25,540 bases of DNA from NCBI GenBank assembly GCA_016293915.1, contig JAEDCY010000036.1:1-25540 (forward strand), written 5' to 3'. Below the pieces are notes generated by a model. That model saw only the letters and a program-made list of their open reading frames with translations. It was not told the DNA's origin and did no database searches. Positions within the stretch are counted from its first letter, which is position 1; every line of letters starts with the position of its first letter. This stretch comes from Treponema sp. (GTDB taxonomy: Bacteria; Spirochaetota; Spirochaetia; Treponematales; Treponemataceae). Positions 1-5,958 of this stretch are shown piece after piece. A program made the translations under genes and the position numbers.

Positions 1-44
1 AGCACAAATAACCTTCGTTTAAAATGCTGCAAAAGGAAATGATA

Positions 45-1067
45 ATGCAAAAATCAGGATGGGATATACAAGAAAACATTCAACCTTTTAATAAATTATC
101 ACAAGATGAAATAATCAGATTGATAAATGCTGCAATCCTAGGAAATTCCAAACATACAACTTCCTACAAATTTGTGTTTTTTAAATCTATCCTAGATAAT
201 ATTTTTAATGTCGATTTAAATTCTGAGCCCGAATGCTTTTTAAGTTTTGACAGCATATCTTTAAGATTTACAGAAATCTATTGGAATCTTGTCTTTAGGT
301 ATAATCTTAGGCAAATGCCCTTAAATTCAAACGGAAAAAAATCTGCAATAGAGACAGAGCTGGATTATTTTTGTAAAAAATATTCTTTGTTAAAAGAAGG
401 TCTTGATTTTTCTTTTGAAAATCTTAATGTAGAGTTACAAGCTGAACTTTCTGATAATATAAAAAAAGCTGTTGTTACAAAATATGTTTTAGGAGCCTTT
501 TGCAGCGATACAGAATGGCAGTTTTATCATTTTTCCAAAATAAAAAAATGGAATGGCATTTATTTGAATAAAAATTTCTTTGAAGTACTTGCAAAATATC
601 GTAGTGACTTTGAAAAAGTAAATTATTTTGAGTGGATAAAATATTTGGAAAATATAAATAAAGAAGAAGATTCGTATAAACTTGCAAGTAAACTGGATTT
701 ATCAACTGAAAGGCAAAACCTAGAACCATATCGAAAGATTCTTTTTTCTTATGGACAAGACTCTTGTTTTTATTGCGGTAAGTCACTTGAATCAAATGCT
801 GTAGACCATTTTATTCCATGGAGTTTTGTAAAAGATGATAAGCTTTGGAATTTTGTCTTAGCATGTCCAACTTGTAATTCCAAAAAGTCTGATAAACTTA
901 CAAGTCAAAACTTTTTAACAAATATAAAACTTCGTAATGAAAAATTATGCAAAATTAAAAATCCAATAGTTCAAACAGATTTTAAAACTTACACATTTAC
1001 GAAGCTTACTCTTATGTATCACAATGCAATCCTTAATGGGTTTCAAACAAACTGGACTCCATGTTAG
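45..1067 (+). CDS. HNH endonuclease with novel N-terminal region
   Basis: A 340-residue protein with a C-terminal HNH nuclease fold. The zinc-type pairs are C241/C244 and C274/C277, the metal and catalytic residues are D254-H255, and N269 and N278 follow. This is the McrA/HNH arrangement, which cuts DNA using one metal ion. Residues 1-225 are rich in helix formers, Asn, Lys and Phe and match no domain I recognise; they probably set target or partner specificity. I place the start at the third in-frame ATG (45) because AAGGA at 33-37 lies 7 bases upstream; ATGs at 24 and 39 are possible but badly spaced. The gene is visibly more AT-rich than the reductase gene further right and converges on a recombinase with a 4-base overlap, which suggests acquired DNA. 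A role in restriction or phage defence is inference only. Confidence 0.8.
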   Translation: MQKSGWDIQENIQPFNKLSQDEIIRLINAAILGNSKHTTSYKFVFFKSILDNIFNVDLNSEPECFLSFDSISLRFTEIYWNLVFRYNLRQMPLNSNGKKSAIETELDYFCKKYSLLKEGLDFSFENLNVELQAELSDNIKKAVVTKYVLGAFCSDTEWQFYHFSKIKKWNGIYLNKNFFEVLAKYRSDFEKVNYFEWIKYLENINKEEDSYKLASKLDLSTERQNLEPYRKILFSYGQDSCFYCGKSLESNAVDHFIPWSFVKDDKLWNFVLACPTCNSKKSDKLTSQNFLTNIKLRNEKLCKIKNPIVQTDFKTYTFTKLTLMYHNAILNGFQTNWTPC

Positions 1068-1711
1068 TGTATTCCACACACCATCTTTTTCACCTTTCTT
1101 AAATTATCCTCTCCATCCAGTTTCTTCGTAATAATAAATCTTTTCACCGTGTTTCTGTGTGTGCCATAGAGTTTTGCCATCTGATTTACGTTTGTTCCAG
1201 CCCAAATCATCACACTAATAGCAAGCTCAGCTCCTTCAAGCTTGCTTTTTGTGTTTGCGCTGCCACGCGGGCGACCTAATTTTACACCCTCTTTTTTTCT
1301 GAGTGCCAGAGCTTCTTTTGTCCTTTGGCTTATAAGCTGCCTCTCAATTTCTGCACTCAAACCAAAGGCAAAGGCTAAAACCTTGCTTTGAATGTCATCT
1401 CCCAGTCTGTAGCCGTCTTTGATTGTCCAGATTTTTGCGCCCTTTTCCATCAAAAGATTCAGAATTGACATTATCATAAAAAGACTTCTGCCAAGACGGC
1501 TCAATTCAGAACAAATAATCAAATCTCCCTGCCTAACATCTTTCAGCAATTTTCCAAGTTCCCTCTTTTTGGGGTCTATTGTTCCGCTGATTGTTTCTTC
1601 AATCCATGCATCAATCTTTATGCCCTGCCGCCTGCAAAAATCTGAGATTTCAAAACGCTGGTTTTCTACAGTCTGCTTGTCTGTGCTAACGCGAATGTAT
1701 CCGTATATCAT
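1064..1711 (-). CDS. Serine recombinase (resolvase/invertase family)
   Basis: A 215-residue small serine recombinase. The N-terminal catalytic domain has R7 and nucleophile S9 in the opening YIRVS motif and the SRLGRS motif at 71-76 (R72 and R75 would contact the phosphate). The long E-helix with EIERQLISQRTKEAL spans about 120-136, followed by KLGRPRGS at 144-151 as the arm entering the minor groove. A helix-turn-helix lies at about 161-195. Length and order match Hin/Gin/Tn3-resolvase proteins, which cut and rejoin DNA through a 5' phosphoserine link. All catalytic residues are present, so it is probably active. No obvious pair of crossover sites is visible nearby, so its target is unknown. 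It could serve a plasmid, a prophage or an inversion switch. The start has no Shine-Dalgarno but a -10-like hexamer six bases upstream. Confidence 0.9.
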   Translation of the reverse strand: MIYGYIRVSTDKQTVENQRFEISDFCRRQGIKIDAWIEETISGTIDPKKRELGKLLKDVRQGDLIICSELSRLGRSLFMIMSILNLLMEKGAKIWTIKDGYRLGDDIQSKVLAFAFGLSAEIERQLISQRTKEALALRKKEGVKLGRPRGSANTKSKLEGAELAISVMIWAGTNVNQMAKLYGTHRNTVKRFIITKKLDGEDNLRKVKKMVCGIH

Positions 1712-1723
1712 AGTTTAAATATA
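1712..1723 (-). promoter_or_regulatory. Leaderless-type promoter of the recombinase
   Basis: Read on the minus strand, TATATT (1723-1718) is followed by exactly six bases (TAAACT) and then the ATG at 1711. No purine-rich ribosome binding site lies between them. With the usual 6-7 base distance from the -10 box to transcription start, the mRNA would begin at or next to the start codon. A -35 box is not convincing. Confidence 0.45.
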
Positions 1724-1770
1724 ATAAAAAATGATACAATTTGTACTTTTATTTTTCTCTAATTTTCCTT

Positions 1771-1782
1771 TATACTATCCTT
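1771..1782 (+). promoter_or_regulatory. Leaderless-type promoter of the reductase gene
   Basis: TATACT at 1771-1776 is followed by six bases and the ATG at 1783. The preceding stretch is T-rich, with no clear -35 box and no Shine-Dalgarno. The layout is the same as at the recombinase, clpS and three other genes in this window. Confidence 0.45.
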
Positions 1783-2925
1783 ATGAACAAACGACGACTT
1801 GGAAAAACAAACCTCATGGTGAGCGAAATTGGCTTTGGCGGTGAATGGCTGGAACGGCACGAATTTGATGAATCGGTTACGCTTATAAAGTACGCCCAAA
1901 GCCTTGGAATAAACATCATTGACTGCTGGATGCCAGACCCAAAATCCCGCGACATAATTGGAGAGGCAATAAAAGACTGCCGCGACAAATGGTATGTTCA
2001 AGGGCACGTCGGCTCCACCTGGCAGAACGGGCAGTATGTCCGCTCCCGCGATATGAAGTTTGTTAAGCCCGCCTTTGAAGATTTGTTAGCCCGCCTTAAG
2101 AGCGACTACATTGACCTTGGAATGATTCACTATATTGATTCGGAAGAAGACTGGAACAAGAGCATGAACGGCCCCTTTATTGATTATGTAAAAGACCTTC
2201 ATGCCCGCGGGGTAATCCGCCACATAGGACTCAGCACCCATAATCCTGTTATGGCGAAACGCGCAGTTCTTTCCGGCTTTGTAGAGATGATTCTATTCAG
2301 CATTAATCCGGCCTTTGACATGCAGCCTCCGAGCGAAGACCTTATGAAGATGTTCGGCTGGTACGAGGACAACATGAAAGGCATTGACCCCGAGCGCGCT
2401 GAGCTCTACCGCCTTGCAGAAGAAAATGATGTGGGTATAACCGTCATGAAGGGCTTTTTGGGCGGCAAGCTTTTTGATGCAGAGAATTCACCTTTTGGAG
2501 TTGCATTTACTCCGGCCCAGTGCATTCATTATGCTTTAACCCGGCCTGCGGTAAGCTCAATTATGTGCGGCTATGACACGACAGTCCAGATAGATCAGGC
2601 CGTAGCTTACGAAACCGCCAGCCCAGACGAAAAAGATTATGCCTCTGTAATTGCAAATGCCCCTTATCATTCCTACAAGGGGCAGTGCACTTACTGCGGT
2701 CACTGTAAGCCATGTCCTTCAAATATTGATATTGCCATGGTAAATAAATTCTACGATCTTGCAAAGCAGCAGCCGACAGTTCCTCAAAGCATTCAGTCTC
2801 ACTACGAGCTTATTCCCCACAAGGCCGCCGAGTGCATAGCCTGCCGAGCCTGCGAAAGCCGCTGCCCCTTTGAAGTAAAGATTGCAGACCGCATGAAAAA
2901 AGCGACAGAGCTTTTTGGATGTTAG
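1783..2925 (+). CDS. Aldo/keto reductase fused to a 2x[4Fe-4S] ferredoxin domain
   Basis: A 380-residue cytoplasmic oxidoreductase. Residues 1-290 form an aldo/keto reductase barrel, with the RRLGKTNLMVSEIGFG opening, D47 in IIDCW, H116 in MIHYID and the IGLSTHN strand. Residues 300-365 carry two cysteine clusters: C302/C305/C308/C311 and C351/C354/C357/C361, the latter in bacterial ferredoxin spacing. This fusion is a known subfamily of anaerobes. The usual catalytic tyrosine after D47 and the lysine of the next strand are not where expected: the sequence reads DCWMPDPK and then YVQGH. Either the chemistry differs or electrons pass through the clusters rather than by standard hydride transfer. 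The substrate is unknown. I start at ATG 1783, since an upstream TTG would add an unrelated hydrophobic stretch. The stop overlaps the convergent peptidase gene by 4 bases. Confidence 0.88.
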   Translation: MNKRRLGKTNLMVSEIGFGGEWLERHEFDESVTLIKYAQSLGINIIDCWMPDPKSRDIIGEAIKDCRDKWYVQGHVGSTWQNGQYVRSRDMKFVKPAFEDLLARLKSDYIDLGMIHYIDSEEDWNKSMNGPFIDYVKDLHARGVIRHIGLSTHNPVMAKRAVLSGFVEMILFSINPAFDMQPPSEDLMKMFGWYEDNMKGIDPERAELYRLAEENDVGITVMKGFLGGKLFDAENSPFGVAFTPAQCIHYALTRPAVSSIMCGYDTTVQIDQAVAYETASPDEKDYASVIANAPYHSYKGQCTYCGHCKPCPSNIDIAMVNKFYDLAKQQPTVPQSIQSHYELIPHKAAECIACRACESRCPFEVKIADRMKKATELFGC

Positions 2926-3668
2926 CCTTTACAAACATAGAACATATTTCGATACAAAGGCATTTTCAGCATTGATGTGTTCCAGAGTTTTTTGAACTCT
3001 TTCACAGGAATTGTTCTATTATAATAAACTGATTCTCCGCTGGTCGGCGCAGTATCGAGAGCAGGCTCTATAGCATTTCCATCCTTATCAACATTTACCC
3101 AGCTCTGAATTGAATCTGCAAGATAAAGCTTTTCTTCGTCATAACCTGTGACAGTTGCAAAATGAAGATAATTTTTATCAACAAAAGAACGGATTACAAC
3201 AATTACCGGCCATCCTTTTTCAAACTCATTCTGCAGGGCAGCAAAGTTTCCGCTGCAGGCAGTCATTTTGATTCCACGCTTTTTGAAAAAGCCTGTGATT
3301 CCCTTTGGAAAAGCAAGTCCGCCCTTCATCTGAAAAGGCACTTTCTTAAAGGCTTCTTCGCCGCCAATCTGAACTCCGCTATGACGCAACACAAAGGCAG
3401 ATGAAAAACCTGCGCAGCCTCCCCCCTGCTGAAATTCAAAATATGAGCCGGAAGGCCTTCTTACTGTCTGTGCTGTAGGACTCACAAAATATTTTCCGCC
3501 CTTAGCATGGCGTTCAAAGCGAGGCAGCAAAGGCCCCATTAAAATTATATTTACAAGATTTGTGATTATAAAAGCTGTAATACAAAATTTAACAAGTTCC
3601 CAAATAATTCTGCCGACCATAGCGCCTCCTTTTACTTCACCCTTCGGATTATCCTTTGATTTATTCAT
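2922..3668 (-). CDS. Membrane-anchored C39-like cysteine peptidase
   Basis: A 248-residue protein with one N-terminal membrane segment (about 20-46) and an extracytoplasmic papain-like domain. The presumed catalytic residues appear in the order expected for the C39 group: C85 in QGGGCAGFSS, H169 in YLHFATVTGY and D185 in LYLADS. Bacteriocin-processing C39 peptidases are fused to ABC exporters; this is a free-standing member, so its target is unknown. The start is ATG 3668, because GGAGG (3678-3674) lies 5 bases upstream; a TTG at 3680 is in frame but overlaps that site. The gene is alone on its strand here and converges on the reductase. A peptidoglycan or peptide-processing role is possible, but nothing in the context supports one. 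Confidence 0.75.
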   Translation of the reverse strand: MNKSKDNPKGEVKGGAMVGRIIWELVKFCITAFIITNLVNIILMGPLLPRFERHAKGGKYFVSPTAQTVRRPSGSYFEFQQGGGCAGFSSAFVLRHSGVQIGGEEAFKKVPFQMKGGLAFPKGITGFFKKRGIKMTACSGNFAALQNEFEKGWPVIVVIRSFVDKNYLHFATVTGYDEEKLYLADSIQSWVNVDKDGNAIEPALDTAPTSGESVYYNRTIPVKEFKKLWNTSMLKMPLYRNMFYVCKG

Positions 3669-3796
3669 ATTAGCCTCCAAAAGACCTGCTTTTCAAGTTA
3701 CATTTGCATCATAAGGGCAAAGTTCTTAGCGCAAAAGTGCCTTTTGGGTAAGTTGCAGATTTACAGGGGTAAAATATATAAATCAAAGGGTGAAAA
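3669..3796. other. Intergenic gap with probable C39-gene promoter
   Basis: On the minus strand TATGAT lies upstream of the peptidase Shine-Dalgarno, with a weak TTGCGC about 15 bases further up. A short CAAAAG/CTTTTG hairpin with a 3-base loop sits at 3732-3746 but lacks a proper U-tract for a terminator. Nothing else stands out. Confidence 0.3.
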
Positions 3797-3988
3797 TTAC
3801 TCCCCCAGCTCCGCAATTTCCTGATCTATTGTTTTTTGGATTGCTTCGTCAAAACCTGTAAGAGCAGCAAAGGGCAGAAAAATTTTTGCCCGCTGCGAAA
3901 GCGGCATACGGTTGGGAAGAGAATCGTAATTCCAGTCGTAGTCGAGGATGTCGGAATATTTGTCGCAGAGACCTTGTTCGTCTTTCAC
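3797..3988 (-). CDS. Small protein coupled to the Y-family polymerase
   Basis: A 63-residue soluble protein. Its core, RMPLSQRAKIFLPFAALTGF followed by DEAI, resembles small clostridial proteins encoded next to UvrX-type polymerases that contain a PFAALTGY motif. It probably plays the part that YolD plays beside UvrX in Bacillus, but no biochemical role is known to me. The GTG start overlaps the polymerase stop as GTGA, and GGAGG lies about 10 bases upstream, so it is translated by coupling to the polymerase. The conserved motif, the overlap and the ribosome binding site make a chance ORF unlikely. Confidence 0.75.
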   Translation of the reverse strand: MKDEQGLCDKYSDILDYDWNYDSLPNRMPLSQRAKIFLPFAALTGFDEAIQKTIDQEIAELGE

Positions 3989-5373
3989 GCCTTGTGCCCT
4001 CCTATCTGTGAATTGCGGTCTATTGTTGTAGCACCTTCTTCTAGGTCCATTCCTTTTAAGATTGCGTTTTTGCCATACTTACGCATGATTTCAAGACGGG
4101 CCTTCTGCAGATTATTTTCTTTCACCTGATTGAGGCCTCTTTCTTTTTCATCAACTTCATCAAAAAGCCCGGGCTGCCGCAAGCTTTCAGACTTTGTATT
4201 ATTTGCTGTAATATTCACGCGTCGCACCAACCAGGCGTGATTTGTGATTCTTTCGAAAAGCCCTACAAAGGCATCAACAATAGTCTTCGATGAATTTGTT
4301 TCACTCCCCAGAGAGGCGCTTCCGTGTGCGGGCTTTGGCATCTCGCGGCCGTAAAAGTCGCGCACAACTTCGCCATCAAAATCTTTTAGATTAAGGCTTT
4401 CTACATCATACCCAACCTGCAGGGTTACAGATTCTGCAACAAGTTTTTTCTTAAACAAATCCAGGGCTAAAAGCTCCGCCATCTCGCGCACAATGATTTT
4501 TGCTTTTTCAAAAGTATAGGGTTCATGAAGCACCTGGCCACTTCCAAGGCTTTTTGCTTCGGACTTATAATTTTTGATTTCTTTCATACCAACTGGTTCA
4601 ATTCCCCAGGCGTGGTCAATCAAAATCTCAGCATCAATTCCAAATTCTTTAAAAAGCAGCTCGGGATTTTCCAGTGAGGTACGGGCAATATCTCCCATGG
4701 TGCGGATAAAATATTTGTCGAGCCTGCGAGCCGTTGCCCGCCCCACCCGCCAGAAATCAGTAAGCGGCTTATGATTCCAGAGCTGGCGGCGAAATCCCAT
4801 AACATCAAGCTCAGCAATACGCACGCCGTCCTTGTCTGCAGGAATATGCTTTGCAACAATATCCATGGCGGCCTTGCACAAAAAGAGATTGGGAGCAATA
4901 CCGGCCGTGGCAGTAATTCCCGTTTCGTGCAACACCTCGCGGATTACCTTTACAGCAAGCTCGTGGGCACTCATCTTATAAAATGGCAAGTACGATGTCG
5001 CATCAATAAAAACTTCATCAATAGAATAAACGTGAATATCCTCAGGCGAAAAATAGCGCAGATAAACATTGTAGATTCGGGTTGAATACTGAATGTATAA
5101 GGCCATGCGGGGAGGAGCCACTATATACTCAAGCTCCTTTCCGGTCTGTCTTTTGATTTCGCGGGCCTTAGCCTCAACTTCGAAAAGCCTCGAACGCCCG
5201 CTGAGCCCGTAAGCCTTAAGAGCAGGCGTTACCGCAAGACAGATTGTTTTACTGGTACGGCTTTTATCCGCTACAACAAGTTTAGTCGTAAGCGGATCGA
5301 GTAAACGTTCCCGGCATTCCACAGAGGCATAAAAAGATTTTAAGTCAATTGCAATGTAAGTTTTGTCGGACAT
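3985..5373 (-). CDS. Y-family DNA polymerase (UmuC/UvrX type)
   Basis: A 462-residue translesion DNA polymerase. The metal-binding carboxylates are D10 (AIDLKSFYASVEC) and D119-E120 (VYSIDEVFIDAT), all intact. F14/Y15 occupy the steric-gate position. Helix-hairpin-helix thumb sequence (VGRATARRLDKYFIRTMGDI) lies near 205-225, and the little-finger domain follows. RQPGLFDEV near the C-terminus fits a beta-clamp binding peptide. The end, DRNSQIGGHKA, is typical of the UvrX/ImpB-MucB-SamB branch rather than DinB. It copies past damaged template bases with low fidelity. It lies 21 bases after ybaK and overlaps the next small gene, so the three form an operon. No LexA box is evident, so damage induction cannot be claimed from sequence. 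Confidence 0.92.
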   Translation of the reverse strand: MSDKTYIAIDLKSFYASVECRERLLDPLTTKLVVADKSRTSKTICLAVTPALKAYGLSGRSRLFEVEAKAREIKRQTGKELEYIVAPPRMALYIQYSTRIYNVYLRYFSPEDIHVYSIDEVFIDATSYLPFYKMSAHELAVKVIREVLHETGITATAGIAPNLFLCKAAMDIVAKHIPADKDGVRIAELDVMGFRRQLWNHKPLTDFWRVGRATARRLDKYFIRTMGDIARTSLENPELLFKEFGIDAEILIDHAWGIEPVGMKEIKNYKSEAKSLGSGQVLHEPYTFEKAKIIVREMAELLALDLFKKKLVAESVTLQVGYDVESLNLKDFDGEVVRDFYGREMPKPAHGSASLGSETNSSKTIVDAFVGLFERITNHAWLVRRVNITANNTKSESLRQPGLFDEVDEKERGLNQVKENNLQKARLEIMRKYGKNAILKGMDLEEGATTIDRNSQIGGHKA

Positions 5374-5394
5374 GAGGCAAGCCGTCTCCCTGTC

Positions 5395-5877
5395 CTAGAG
5401 TTCCAGATCAACCACAGTGGCATCGGTTGCTTTTATAAGGTCCTTCGGAGCGATTTTGATTTGCACGCCACGTTGTCCGCCGCTGATGCAGACCTGGTCG
5501 TGGAGAATGACAGTTTCGTCGATGAATGTACGGAACTTTTTCTTCATGCCGATTGGAGTGCAACCGCCGCGGATGTAGCCAGTTAGACCAAGTAACTCTT
5601 CCGGGCGAACCGGTCCTATCTCTTTGCAGCCAACAGCCTGGCGGGCTTTTTTGAGATTTATTTCTGATTCTGCACTTTGACAGAATACGCAGATTTCTTT
5701 TGTTTCGGTACGCATTACGATTGTTTTAAAAACCGTTTCAGGAGCAACGCCGAGTTTTTCGGATAGGCGTAGTGCCGCACCTTTTGCAAGCTCGTGTTCC
5801 CCGTCGGCTTCGTATTCGGCAGTTTCGTAATTAATTCCAACTCCATCAAGGATGCGCATTGCATTTGTTTTCTTCAT
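5395..5877 (-). CDS. ybaK: YbaK-type aminoacyl-tRNA deacylase
   Basis: A 160-residue single-domain protein of the YbaK/ProX editing family, which hydrolyses mischarged Cys-tRNA(Pro) in the cytoplasm. It carries the conserved lysine K51 in VFKTIV, GYIRGGCTPIG at 100-110 followed by KKK, and the C-terminal SGGQRG segment; length matches the family. It is the first gene of an operon with the Y-family polymerase, a pairing with no obvious functional reason. The start has no Shine-Dalgarno. A TAAACT hexamer lies six bases before the ATG, with ATGACG 17 bases further up, partly inside a repeat. Confidence 0.9.
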   Translation of the reverse strand: MKKTNAMRILDGVGINYETAEYEADGEHELAKGAALRLSEKLGVAPETVFKTIVMRTETKEICVFCQSAESEINLKKARQAVGCKEIGPVRPEELLGLTGYIRGGCTPIGMKKKFRTFIDETVILHDQVCISGGQRGVQIKIAPKDLIKATDATVVDLEL

Positions 5878-5883
5878 GAAAAT

Positions 5884-5912
5884 AGTTTATCAAAATTCAC
5901 AGATTTCGTCAT
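5884..5912 (-). promoter_or_regulatory. ybaK promoter built partly from a repeat end
   Basis: Minus strand: ATGACG (5912-5907) as a -35 box, a 17-base spacer, then TAAACT (5889-5884) as a -10 box, six bases and the ATG at 5877. Both boxes match consensus at 4 of 6 positions. The -35 box spans the edge of the small palindromic repeat at 5908-5951. Confidence 0.4.
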
Positions 5913-5958
5913 TGCATAGGTTGCTTCATCGCAAAGCACCTCGCAATGACTAGATTTC
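5901..5958. repeat. Small palindromic element flanked by a 7-bp direct repeat
   Basis: GTCATTGC (5908-5915) and GCAATGAC (5943-5950) are perfect inverted ends around a 27-base centre. The element is bracketed by identical AGATTTC copies at 5901-5907 and 5952-5958. This looks like a short non-autonomous insertion with target duplication. It supplies the stop codon of the GH31 gene and probably the -35 box of ybaK. Confidence 0.6.

Noticed and set aside
1064..1783. DNA inversion switch run by the serine recombinase
   Set aside because: No pair of matching inverted crossover sites flanking a promoter or gene could be found around the recombinase.
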